Part shown: positions 32,981 to 42,767 of the stretch, in pieces
Position numbering within the stretch: position 1 is the stretch's first letter
How the letters are laid out: every line of letters starts with the position of its first letter
Position numbers and translations under genes: made by a program
Notes under the pieces: model-generated
The model's input: only the letters and a program-made list of their open reading frames with translations
What the model was told of the DNA's origin: nothing
Databases searched by the model: none
Source: Asparagopsis taxiformis
Lineage: Eukaryota > Rhodophyta > Florideophyceae > Bonnemaisoniales > Bonnemaisoniaceae
Length of the DNA: 64,000 bases
Direction of reading: 5' to 3'
Assembly (NCBI GenBank): GCA_030407315.1
Contig: JALQPE010000931.1
Location: 110,144-174,143 of the forward strand

Positions 32981-33785
32981 TGTAGGACCAGCCGGGGTGG
33001 CGATCGCTAAGGGAGTTCTAGAATTGCAACCGTGTCAGGGCGAGGTGAACCGTAACGCGCTGGTTGAACTTGCGTTCGCGCGTCGCTCGGTCGCGCTGGC
33101 GATCGGGTGGTACAACGGCGGAATGCGTAGGGAACGATCGCAACACGGGATTCGCGGGCCGGCGCAAGCCTTGACCTCAGGGGGAGATCACCGAGTAAAC
33201 TCGAGCACAACGCGATCCACACAGGGGTCGTAAATCCCTGGCCTAGTGGCGTGCGACGCAACGCGCGCTATCGCGGTGCGACGCGGTTCGACGATCGGTT
33301 TATGCGCAGCGCGCACGCGAACGTCGGCGATCGTGAGCAACCCGCACGCAACGTTTCAACGCAATCGGTCCTCGCGATTCGCCAAACGCTTAACTCGTAG
33401 CGGTGAAGATGCTGGCTGTTTATTGGTAAGGTGCGAAGCAGAACGACCATTAGTAGCTAACTACTCAGGACAGGTTGTCCTTACGCGGCCAGCCGGCGGC
33501 CGCTCGGTCGCACGCAAAAGGGAAATATTTGGGAAAAAGACTTTCGTCATAAGAAACCCAAAAAGGGAAATAAAAGGGAAATTCGTAAAAAGCACTACAC
33601 GTGGCGCCGGGCTCGCGGTTTCGTGGCAACGTACGCGCGCACGCGCTCGCATCGACGCTCCGTGACACGTAATCAAAACGCCACGCGTACGCTCGCTTAC
33701 TAACTAACTAAGATAGATGCACGCGAATTCATCCCGACGCAATCGCAGCGAACGCGCGCGCGTCGACGAAATAAATTGCGTCACA
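32981..33785 (-). repeat. 5' LTR of element 2
   Basis: 805 bp, partner of 19844-20649, followed by ATACC at 33786-33790. Confidence 0.95.
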
Positions 33786-33790
33786 ATACC

Positions 33791-33902
33791 GCCTGGCGGT
33801 CCTCTCAATCAGAGCCGTATAGCTTCCCTATTGGGTATCCACTTAAGGGATGTGCCAATCACAAGGCACCAGCCAAGTGGGCGTGTTTCCTGTAATTGGG
33901 AC
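33791..33902 (+). repeat. LTR4 fragment between elements 2 and 3
   Basis: Continues the nine bases at 19835. GCCTGGCGGTCCTC, CTTCCCTATTGGGTA and GGGATGTGCCAATCA match the reverse complement of the element 1 LTR at roughly 85-90 percent by eye. It is cut at 33902 by the 5' LTR of element 3; the remainder is not found further right. Confidence 0.8.
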
Positions 33903-34566
33903 TGTAGTATACGTGGCAATTCCGAAATTGCAAATATTTACGACTTCCGCGGAATTCGAATTTCGGCGGACACGACCGGCGACAGCAATGCACGAACATT
34001 GCTGGCGCATGCGCGCGCGCAACCGGCACACGTGTGCAACGAACGTACTGGCAACGGCCAACGGACCAACGGGTCCCTACGTGCGACCCACAAGGTCCTT
34101 TCCCATTCGGGGACGTTACGAGCAGTGTTTACACTGTAAAGCGATGCCATCGTGGCTATATAGGTATTGGCATCGTGCCGGGAGGGAAAGGGGACAATTA
34201 TCGAACGAGCAACGGCTCTAGTCTACGACTGACTTCTACGTTACGTTTACGTTTTGCCTAACGAGGCCTCGTCTCCGTCGAGCTGCGTACTCCCTACCCA
34301 TCGCCGCACGTGAGGCTGATTGCGTGTAGTGCCTACGGGCTTGGTTGAGAGCGCCTCCGGTGACGTGCCACCTCGTTTATTGAACGTAATCCTCGCGTGG
34401 ATTGTTGCGTCGTGACGCTCGTGTCTACTCGCTAACCACTCTACCTTCTACCGTTCTAACAATACAGTCAAACAACAGCGGGTGGCACTGTTCGTTGTTT
34501 CGTTTCGTAAGGACAGCGTGTCCACTAGCTCGTACCAGCTACTCCTAGAACTAACGTCGTTCCACA
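33903..34566 (+). repeat. 5' LTR of element 3
   Basis: 664 bp, TG...CA, matching the solo LTR at 28029-28684 in reverse complement. Confidence 0.9.
34154..34164 (+). promoter_or_regulatory. TATA box in the element 3 LTR
   Basis: GGCTATATAGG, also present in the solo LTR (about 28425-28435, reverse strand). It is a likely core promoter of the element. Confidence 0.5.
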
Positions 34567-34567
34567 C

Positions 34568-34585
34568 TGGTCTCCCGACCTAGAA
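34568..34585 (+). promoter_or_regulatory. Primer-binding site of element 3
   Basis: One base after the LTR the plus strand reads TGGTCTCCCGACCTAGAA, one base different from elements 1 and 2. Confidence 0.65.
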
Positions 34586-34663
34586 GTGCTACGAGCATAA
34601 CGACAACCAACGAGGTTGAGCTCTTTTACGTTAACGAAAGCTACGTGCTACAGACTACGGTCT

Positions 34664-37072
34664 ATGAATTACGCTGTGTCGAACCCCTGCGCGTCGCCCA
34701 GGCAACCGTTGCCAACGTCAGCGGACGCCGAAGCCGACGTGGCCTTGTCAGCAGAAGCGATCTTCGCGACCGATCGATCTATCCCGCCGGATATCGAGGC
34801 GATCGGCCAGCTACCACGTACGGTAAGCCCGTTTGAGTCCGTGAGTATGGACCCCGCAACGCGCGGTCAGCTCAACGAAGGGAACGTGACTCCCACGGCA
34901 CTACGTGTAGTGTACGAGTACCTTCGAGGTCACATCGAAAGGGCGAGCGACGCGGCCGTCGACAAAGCCGTAAGGCAGAGCCTCGGAGTCTCGGAGCGCG
35001 AGGCTGCTGCGTTACGTGAACGCTCAGCGACCCTCGAACGGGAAAACGAAAGCTTACGAAACCGCCTCTCCGCCGTGGAGGGAAGAATCGACTCGTTTGT
35101 CGTAGTATTAACGAAATCGTCGCCGGACGTTCCGCTCCGCCGAGCGGAAGCGACCCGAGTTACGAACAAGGCTCGCGCGCCTATAACTCGCAATCCTCCC
35201 CGGCCGTTCCGGGAGGATACCTATCAACACCCGGACCTACAACCCCAACGACGGTTGGGAGGGGGCGACAGTGCAACGAGCCATCGCCGACCCCGACGTG
35301 ACGCCACGAAGGCAATTACGCTTTAACGATTCGCCAGACCACGCGCGGTCGGCGGATGCAGCACGAGCTGCACAATTCGATGCGAGAGCTCCCACGCCAT
35401 GTGAGGCGTACATTCCGTGGCTGGGTACGTTCGGCACGACGGACAAGCGAGTCCACGAAAACGAACGTGCCGACGCGGTACGCTTACCAGGGAACGCCCT
35501 TGGTCCGCCTTGCCAAGCGGTTGGCAGAGCACACGACGATGCTCGATGCATTCGCAAACGTGGTTTCGGTTTCGTACCGCATATATGGACTGAACGATGT
35601 ACGTGAACATCTTCACGTGAACGAGAGTCAAAGCGTACACAAGCTCAAGCGTGAGCTGGAGGGACTTTTCCCTACGTTAAAGCAGTTCTCCGGCCGGAAT
35701 CCGATTACGTTGCTCGGATTCCTCGCCGAAATACGTGATGGGTTCAGCACACTCGGAGTGTGCGAGGGAGTGGCAGTACGTGCGCTGCACTTCTTCCTCG
35801 AAGGGGACGCCCGACGGTTCTACGATTCCCAGTGTACGACTGGCGTGATCACGACTGATCTGACGAAGAGGTTCTCGTGGCCTCACGTAATCAACGATTT
35901 GATTAAACGGTACCTGCAAGACGACGTGCTGCAGGAGGCCTACGAAAAGGTCACGATGATCACGCAGAGTCCTAACGAGGACGAGAATCAGTACGCTGAT
36001 AGACTCGACACTGCCACGCGGGCGTGCAACTACGTGTTTACGGATCGATTCCTCGTTCACCACTACGTACGTGGTTTGCTGCCCTCGACGCGGGCAGCCG
36101 TGACGGAACGACTCCGGTCACTCCCCGAACGAGAGAGGAACGACCTCACCGTTGTGAGACGATTGGCGACGGCCGAAGGAACGACCTTCCGCGCACGTAC
36201 GGCAGCTGTCGCGTCAGCCGCGAAACCGAAAGTGCGGTTTCCGGCGAAGCCTACGTTGGCTATTTCCGACCACTAGTCGAGGAAGTTCGCGGACTACGAT
36301 GAGTCCGCGTACTTACGTAATGAACGGGCTAACGAGCCAGTTACCACGACGGTAACCCGAACATCCCGCGAGGGATGATGACGACGTATCGCTCGCTGCG
36401 GCTCACGTTGCCGAGAATCTAGAGGCGATACTCTTCACGAACGGGCCGCCGCCCAACGATACGAAAACGGCAAACGAAAAGCTGGACGAGCTCGAAGCTC
36501 GATTGAACCGTCCATGTGAGGACGTGCCGAAGCTCACGAGCGAGCAGACGCAATTAGCGCATTCCGTAATCCCGAATGATTACTGGACGCTATCGTGTTG
36601 GTCATGCCGCGAAGATGGCTACTCGACGTTTACGTGTCCGCGTCTGACGCCAGATCAACGGATCTTTTTCGCGTACAAGTACTACCTCTTCCACGTGAAG
36701 AGAAACCCACGGCAGGCTGAGTACTTCCGCCAACGAATGGCCAAACGAAACCAGGAACGACCTGGTGAGCGAGGAAACGTGAACTCGCGGAGGTACGGCA
36801 CGCCGCCTACGATACTCCGAAACCCCAATCGTGACGGGGGGAGGCCATTCGACAGGCGCCGCAGCGACTTCCGTAATGATCGACGTGATCCCCGCCCGTG
36901 GGCGAACGAACGAAATGGCCAGCGTAATGGCCGCAGCGGAGTCTACGTGACGACTTCCGCTGACGAAACACCACTCGAGGTGGAAACGAGTCACGATGAC
37001 GAACGAGCTTCGTGGGCTCACGACGACGACGTGTCGAATGGCCTCGCACCGGAAAACGACCAGGCGATGTAG
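34664..37072 (+). pseudogene. Element 3 gag, broken
   Basis: The ATG at 34664 (MNYAVSNPCASPRQPLPT) opens an N-terminal region with a coiled coil (ATLERENESLRNRLSAVEGR). Frame 2 gives way to frame 0 near 35270 and to frame 1 near 35440. Frame 1 holds the gag core (FSGRNPITLLGFLAEIRDGF, RALHFFLEGDARRFYD, NQYADRLDTATRACNYVF) and stops at 36276. After further stops frame 2 returns for the zinc-knuckle part (36430-37072). The knuckle reads CWSCREDGYSTFTC: Tyr stands where elements 1 and 2 have His, so zinc binding is doubtful. Pol overlaps the 3' end in the -1 phase. Confidence 0.78.
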
Positions 37073-38480
37073 GTCACGAGCCACCCACATCGCCTGAACC
37101 CTTACGTGAAAGGGGGACGACCGACGTCGATTATTGGTCCTCCGAAGGCTCGCCAGTGAACGAGAGTTACGAAAAGCTCACGGCCGCGAAGGCCAACTCG
37201 AGTCAAACGATACCCGACGTGGGGAGAGACACGAAGCCCGACGGGACGAACGAACCTCACACGAAGAGGAAGTCTCGTAGACGAGCGAGACGCGCTACCC
37301 GGAAGCACGACGCTTCCGGACGCGCGAAAGCCAAGCACGCGGCTCATACGAAGCGTGCCGACGCAAAAGAAGCCATACGGGCTCATGCGGTGAAGCGACG
37401 AACCGCCAACGAAGACGTAGACCGCGCGCCGGTCAGGACCGAACCGTTGGTTCTCGACGGACACACGTGCCTACTCGCTTCGAAGCATTATATCGTGTCC
37501 GGAACGATCGGACTAGACCTCAACGTGATGAGGGCGATTACCATCGCGATGGACACGTGCAGCGGCTACAACTTGATACGAACAAGTTTACTACCCTACG
37601 ACTGGGTTGACCGCTGCCTACGTGACGAAGAGCTACCGAAGCTCGGAGACGCCAACGGGCGACGTTTGCCTATCGAAGGCGCCATCCTGCTTCGCGTCAG
37701 GCTGGGGAACTCGCTGTTCCGCGTGAAATTCTTCGTAGCCAACACGCTGGCTGTTCCCGTTATAATGGGCACATCGTTCATGACGAAGCATGTCGATGCT
37801 ATACGCTGCCGAGCGCAAACAATCGAGCTCCATCGAGGAGACACGATACCCATTATCGCGGAGGGTGATACGACGACTCCGTACGAGGAGAGGGAAGAGA
37901 CGAATCCAAACGTGGAACAACCGAAACGCCGCGAGCGTAACGCGGCCACGAATCGGCCAAGCCGAACGTTCTCGGTTCGCCTGACGAAGTACACGCGTGT
38001 ACCGGCGATGTCGCAACGGACCGTCAACGTGACGACGGACGCGACCGGACTCGTGTTCCTCAAACCGAAAGCGTCGGTGCAATTCCGCCATGGGCTACGC
38101 ATAGCCAACGGAGTGGTCGACGTAGGACCGAGAGAGACGTTCTCCATTATCGTGTCGAACTTCACGAAGAAGGACCGCGAATTGCCGAAAGGCGCAACGA
38201 TTGCGTACGCGGTACGCTCCCCGCTGGGAATCGTCCCACTCAAGCGTGAGGGCGGCGAAGCCCTCGCGAAGGTTTTGAACCTACCGCTAGTCGACGCGAC
38301 GACACGGACAAATACGAACGGGTTGGGCGACGAAACGCCAGACCCGTTGGTCAACGAAAAGGGGAACGACCCCGCCAAGAATTGGCAGTCGACAATCGAT
38401 TTGTCGCACCTCGACGACGAGGATTTACGAAAGCGCATCCACGAGATGCTAGCACACATTCGTCAATGTGGACGAGCGGA
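37012..38480 (+). pseudogene. Element 3 pol: protease region
   Basis: Frame 1 from a GTG at 37012, overlapping gag by about 60 bases. A basic Lys/Arg-rich spacer (KRKSRRRARRATRK) is followed by a protease similar to that of element 1 (SGTIGLDLNVMRAITIAMD, AVPVIMGTSFMTKHVDAIRC). The active-site triplet is Asp-Thr-Cys instead of Asp-Thr-Gly, which should inactivate it. The frame is lost near 38465, just before the RT domain, which continues in frame 0. Confidence 0.78.
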
Positions 38481-39701
38481 CGCCTCGGCGAAATCAATGC
38501 TACGGAGCATCGAATCGAACTCGAACCGGGCACGCGGCCCATAAGTTCAATGCCCTATCGTCAGGGTCCGGCTCTACGTACGATAGCCGAGGAGCAGATC
38601 ACGAAGATGCTCAACGAAGGGGTTATCGAACCCGCGTCCAGCGAATGGGCGTCACCAATCGTGTTGGTGCCGAAGAAGGACGGATCCTTACGTTTCTGTG
38701 TCGACTACAGACGTTTGAACGCGAAAACGATCGCCGATTCGTACCCACTTCCTCATATGGAAGATTGCCTCGATTCGTTGGGCGACGCCGCCATTTTCAC
38801 GACACTCGACTGTAACGCCGGTTACTGGCAAGTGCTCGTCTCCGCCGAGGACCGTGATAAGACAACGTTTACGTCTTTCATGGGAACTTATCGCTACGTG
38901 CGAATGCCATTCGGGCTACGAAATGCCCCCGCTACGTTTCAGCGGACGTTGGACATAATCTTCTCCGGAGTACGTTGGCAATCGTGCCTAGTTTACTTAG
39001 ACGACGTAATCGTCTTTTCGAAAGACCTCGAGTCTCATCTGGGTCACGTCGACCAGGTACTTTCCCTGCTACGCGCAGCAGGAGTCACGTTAAAGCTCGC
39101 GAAGTGCTAGTTCTTTCAACCACGAGTTGACTACCTGGGGCACGTGATTACCCCAGGGAAGCTGCACGTCGCAGCTCGGAACAAGGAAGCCTTTCGTACG
39201 GTTACGTTCCCGCGGGATAAGACGCAATGTCGATCGTTTTTGGGCGCGGCCAACGTTTACCGCCGCTTCGTAAAGGCGTATGCCGAGATCGCTCGGCCAC
39301 TCAACACGATGTTGAAGGACGCTTCCCCCGATTGGACGAATCCAACTGACGCGCAGACGAATGCGTTTGAAACGCTGAAGACAATACTGGTGTCGCCACC
39401 AGTATTGCACCTTCCGAAGGCGGGACGTCCGTTCATGATCGATACCGACGCGTCGGCGTATCAGCTGGGAGCTACGTTGCTCCAGCAGCAAAACGAAGAC
39501 AAGCCCAACGAATGGGTGCCGATTGGGTACTGGTCGAAGACGCTTAACGAAACCGAACGCGGTTATTCGGCGACCGAGCGCGAGTGCTACTCCGTCGTTT
39601 GGGCGATAACGTCGCTCCAACCCTACGTAAAGGGTCAACGATTTACCGTACGTACGGACCACGAAGCCTTACGTTGGCTGATGACGTTGACGGACGCGTA
39701 G
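38466..39701 (+). pseudogene. Element 3 pol: RT and RNase H
   Basis: Frame 0. RT motifs are complete: GVIEPASSEWASPIVLVPKK, FCVDYRRLN, TTLDCNAGYWQVLV, GTYRYVRMPFGLRNAPATF, YLDDVIVFS. TAG at 39108-39110 interrupts just before FFQPRVDYLGHVITPGKL, which continues in frame. RNase H follows (MIDTDASAYQLGATLLQQQ, TERECYSVVWAI, VRTDHEALRW). The frame ends at TAG 39699-39701 inside a perfect 50-bp palindrome that has replaced the normal end of RNase H. Confidence 0.8.
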
Positions 39702-39743
39702 CCTCCATCGTAGTAGTCGACTACTACGATGGAGGCTACGCGT
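39694..39743. repeat. Perfect 50-bp palindrome inside element 3 pol
   Basis: Every base from 39694 to 39718 pairs with 39719 to 39743 (centre TAGTCGACTA, outer ACGCGTAGCC/GGCTACGCGT). The right arm is normal pol sequence (TGG AGG CTA CGC, the conserved WRLR); the left arm is its copy in reverse complement and brings a stop and a frame change. Confidence 0.95.
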
Positions 39744-41145
39744 TGCCGAATTCGATTTCGAGGTTACGTACAGGCCTGGGCGCGTGCACCAGGTGCCTGA
39801 CGCTTTATCACGCGTGATATCTACGTATGACGACGGCCGACCCGTCGACGATGACGTACCATCGTATGGGGACGCGGTCCTCGTGACGACTCGCAGTCGA
39901 CGACAACCCACACGAAATGGGCAAGGACGAACGACGTTCGTACGTAAAAAGGCAACGAATGCCAGGGGTCACGACGACCCGTCGAACGAGACTCGTGACG
40001 AACGAACACCAGCCACGACGGCTGGCCACGATGAACGCGAGTTCAACCGCGACGCGTCGCTCGACGACGTTCTTGACGAGGAACCGGATTTCCTCGACGA
40101 GCAGCGCGCTGCTGAAGACGATTCGGCACGCGTGCCACCAGCTGACGTTCAGCTTCCCATTACGAGGGACGAGCTTATCGAAGCTCAACGCGAGGACGCG
40201 TTCTGTCAAACGATACTGACACGACAGTCCAAGACGCAGGACGCTGCATTCTTCGAAGGCCACGATGGCTTACTCCGGCGCCGGAACCCTCACGACGAGG
40301 AACGTACACAAATCGTTGTGCCGGCTTCGTTACGGCCGCGGCTGCTGGAGTTAACGCACCACCACGTCCTCGCTGGACATCCCGGACAAACGCGTATGTA
40401 CTATACCCTACGGAGGACGTACTACTGGCCCGCGATGGCCGCCGACATCCACGCAACGGTACGAAACTGCGTCGGATGTGCGAAGAACCGCGTGAAGCTT
40501 GGCAAACGGACGAACCCGTTACGTTTATTTCCGGCTACGGAGTCGCTGCGAGACCTATGTATCGACATACTAGGTCCGCTGACGAAGACCACGCGTGGCA
40601 ACAGATTTATTCTCGCTATAACGGACCGATTTACGAAGCTAACCAGAGTCGTACCTCTACGAAATATCGATTCCGCCAACGTGGCGAGCGCGTTCGTCAA
40701 CGCGTGGGTCTTCCCGTATGGACCCCCACGGACGCTCATAAGCGATAACGGAAAGCAGTTCGCTGCTAAGTTTTTCCAGCGCGTCTGCAACTAAATCGGC
40801 GTGACGAACGTCTTTACGTCGACGTACCACCCCCAGACGAACGGGCAGGTGGAGCGCTACAACAGGACGATCCTGGCGATGCTGCGCAATTACGTGAACG
40901 AAAACCAGAACGACTGGGATCGATACGCATCGGCGTTAACGTTTGCGTACAACACGCATGTGCATTCGAGCACGGGCACGACGCCCTTCGACTTGATTCT
41001 CACGAATCCACCGCTACCGTTGGCGCTACACACGTCGGTAACGAACTGCGAACTACCCGACGGGGGAGGGCGAGCCACTTACGTTCGTGAGCTCGCCACA
41101 ACGATGGACAACGCGTATCGAACGCTGAAGGCCGCGCAGGCACGT
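39736..41145 (+). pseudogene. Element 3 pol: integrase, truncated
   Basis: Frame 1 from the palindrome onward: RPGRVHQVPDALSRV tether, a long acidic spacer, the HHCC finger (HHVLAGHPGQTRMYYTLR, CVGCAKNR) and the DDE core (CIDILGPL, LISDNGKQF, NGQVERYNRT). TAA at 40792-40794 (after RVCN, at a Gln position of the other elements, consistent with CAA to TAA) splits the core. The domain ends at LKAAQARY near 41145, after which sequence with no relation to the family begins. Confidence 0.78.
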
Positions 41146-42095
41146 TATACACAGCATAAGCAATTTTTTGAAAAACCAGTAAATTTTATGGTCTGGACCA
41201 TTAGAAATTAGTGGAATGGCAAACTATCAAAAAAATCCCAGAAATTACCGGCGCCGTGCCATAGATAAGTAGTGGAAATACCGTAAAGAATGTAATGGAA
41301 TGAAACTGCGCCGTGGGAGTGGGTGTAAGCACCGTGACAGGTGGAATTTTCCAGCACTGTATGGCAAAATAACATTGGAAAGGACAAAGACACGTCGCGT
41401 TGGTCATGACGGTGACCAGAGGTGGCATATTCCATTATTTTTGGAAATTCTATGCTGGAATGATGGAACGGCGGAACCATATGTATGACAGTACCATGAT
41501 GGACTGGAACCATGATCTTTGATGGTCACTCCAGTCTGTGCAATGGATGGCAGCCGTAGCGGTGCAAGGACAGTAGAGAGATGGACTGGTACTGACTGTT
41601 CCCATGTGATATCCACGTAGATGAAGTCACATTTTGGATGTCCATGAGGAATATGATATCATATGGAAGAGGAGAAATGCAAAGTGTATGGCTTTAACTA
41701 TCCTATCTCGATATGGTCATTGTTTTATCATAGATAGGGCATGGTCGAAAGAATGGAACCATCTACATTGATTTTTAGCACAGATAATACGGCTTGGTTA
41801 CTATTTTAGTCGCTAAAGTCTGTAATCAAGCCACTCCCCTATACACGGGATTGACCCGAATAGTGATTTTCGCCCTGGCTTTAAGCGTTAGTAGTAACAT
41901 AAACGCAGTAGTAGTGTAGTTGACAACTTTTGTGGCAGTGGGGAACATTGTAGTGATTTCGTATCATACGGCAGGCAAAAATGCAAAATTGGACGTTACA
42001 GATATGGGTGAGTAGTATTGAAGAAGTCAACGAAGACTTTTCCTAAACAGAATTGCAAATTGTGGGCTCTAGTATCTTTATTTGGTGGAGGAACT
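41146..42095. other. Junction and intergenic spacer, no gene seen
   Basis: About 0.95 kb of AT-rich sequence between truncated element 3 and the first gene of the right-hand cluster. It holds short inverted repeats (ATGGTCTGGACCAT at about 41188) but no coding content that I recognise. Confidence 0.5.
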
Positions 42096-42761
42096 ATGAC
42101 CAGGCGGGAATCATTGCGAATTAGGCGCCAAAGCGAAAAAGCAATAGCGTGTCGGGAGCGTGAACGAGCTGCAGCTGTTGATGCACTTCCGTCTGTCGGC
42201 ACCCAAATAGAGGTATGGTTCCAGGTGGGGGACGACTCAATGTGGTGGAAGGCTGTGGTAGTGGAAATGAAACTTCCCGAGCAGTATCCTATTTGCTCGG
42301 GTAAACCATCAGTGGGTGACCGCATCGATGTGGACAGAGGAGATGGCGTGTACACGCCCGGTGTGGTGGAGCAGCAGGGTCAGGATTTGGATACTGCAAT
42401 TGTGAAGTTGACGACGGAGGAAAAGGATATTGCAGTAACGGAAGTGTCAAAGTGGCGGTATTCGGATTCTGTGAAGCCAAGGCATGATGAAATAGTGGTT
42501 GCAGAAGGCAGATTGTTATACGATGCAATTCCTGAAAGGAATTACCCTTGCGTCTCCTATGAACACGTAAAATTTGTGCTGGGAAGTAAGTTGATGTCCG
42601 GGGGTCAGCCACCAACACCGTGGCGAAGGAGAAACGGAGAGGTTGTGGACTACGAAGAGGCCGGAGTGGAACATCATGTCGAATCGGATGGTGAATCTGA
42701 AGCGATGTCCCCGCAAAAGAAGAAGCCAAAAGTGGAATCGGTACTTGATTCCAACACATAA
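42096..42761 (+). CDS. Family A protein 1 (A1), N-terminal Tudor-like part
   Basis: 221 residues from the ATG at 42096 (MTRRESLRIRRQSEKAIA). After a basic start, residues 37-60 (IEVWFQVGDDSMWWKAVVVE) look like the opening strands of a Tudor/Agenet-type barrel, a fold that reads methylated residues; a second possible barrel strand lies near residues 72-90 (DRIDVDRGDGVYTPGVVEQQ). The end is acidic then basic with a likely NLS (QKKKPKVES). It stops at TAA 42759-42761, and the next ORF begins in the same frame six bases later. The paralogue A2 (47723-49084) carries the matching two halves in one ORF. So this is either a gene split by a nonsense change or two separate proteins. The Tudor call is by pattern only. 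Confidence 0.6.
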   Translation: MTRRESLRIRRQSEKAIACRERERAAAVDALPSVGTQIEVWFQVGDDSMWWKAVVVEMKLPEQYPICSGKPSVGDRIDVDRGDGVYTPGVVEQQGQDLDTAIVKLTTEEKDIAVTEVSKWRYSDSVKPRHDEIVVAEGRLLYDAIPERNYPCVSYEHVKFVLGSKLMSGGQPPTPWRRRNGEVVDYEEAGVEHHVESDGESEAMSPQKKKPKVESVLDSNT

Positions 42762-42767
42762 AGTGGC

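Larger units (their letters stand above)
19844..33785 (-). mobile_element. Gypsy/chromovirus LTR retrotransposon, element 2 (13.9 kb)
   Basis: LTRs at 19844-20649 and 32981-33785 (TG...CA, about 805 bp, a handful of differences) and target duplication ATACC at 19839-19843 and 33786-33790. Coding strand is minus: gag, protease, RT, RNase H, integrase, chromodomain. A large antisense coiled-coil ORF lies between pol and the 3' LTR. A 656-bp solo LTR of another family is inserted in RT/RNase H. Base composition is markedly GC- and CGCG-rich compared with its neighbours. Confidence 0.95.
33903..41145 (+). mobile_element. Gypsy LTR retrotransposon, element 3, 3'-truncated
   Basis: 5' LTR 33903-34566, primer-binding site, gag, protease, RT, RNase H and integrase in order on the plus strand. 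Similarity to the other elements stops in the integrase C-terminus near 41145. No chromodomain, polypurine tract or 3' LTR follows, and the remainder of the target LTR4 is also gone, so a deletion removed the 3' end. The coding region has at least three stops and several frame changes. Confidence 0.9.

Noticed and set aside
41180..41210. ATGGTCTGGACCAT inverted repeat as a terminal repeat of the right-hand element
   Set aside because: No matching copy was seen near the right end of the window, so an element boundary cannot be supported.
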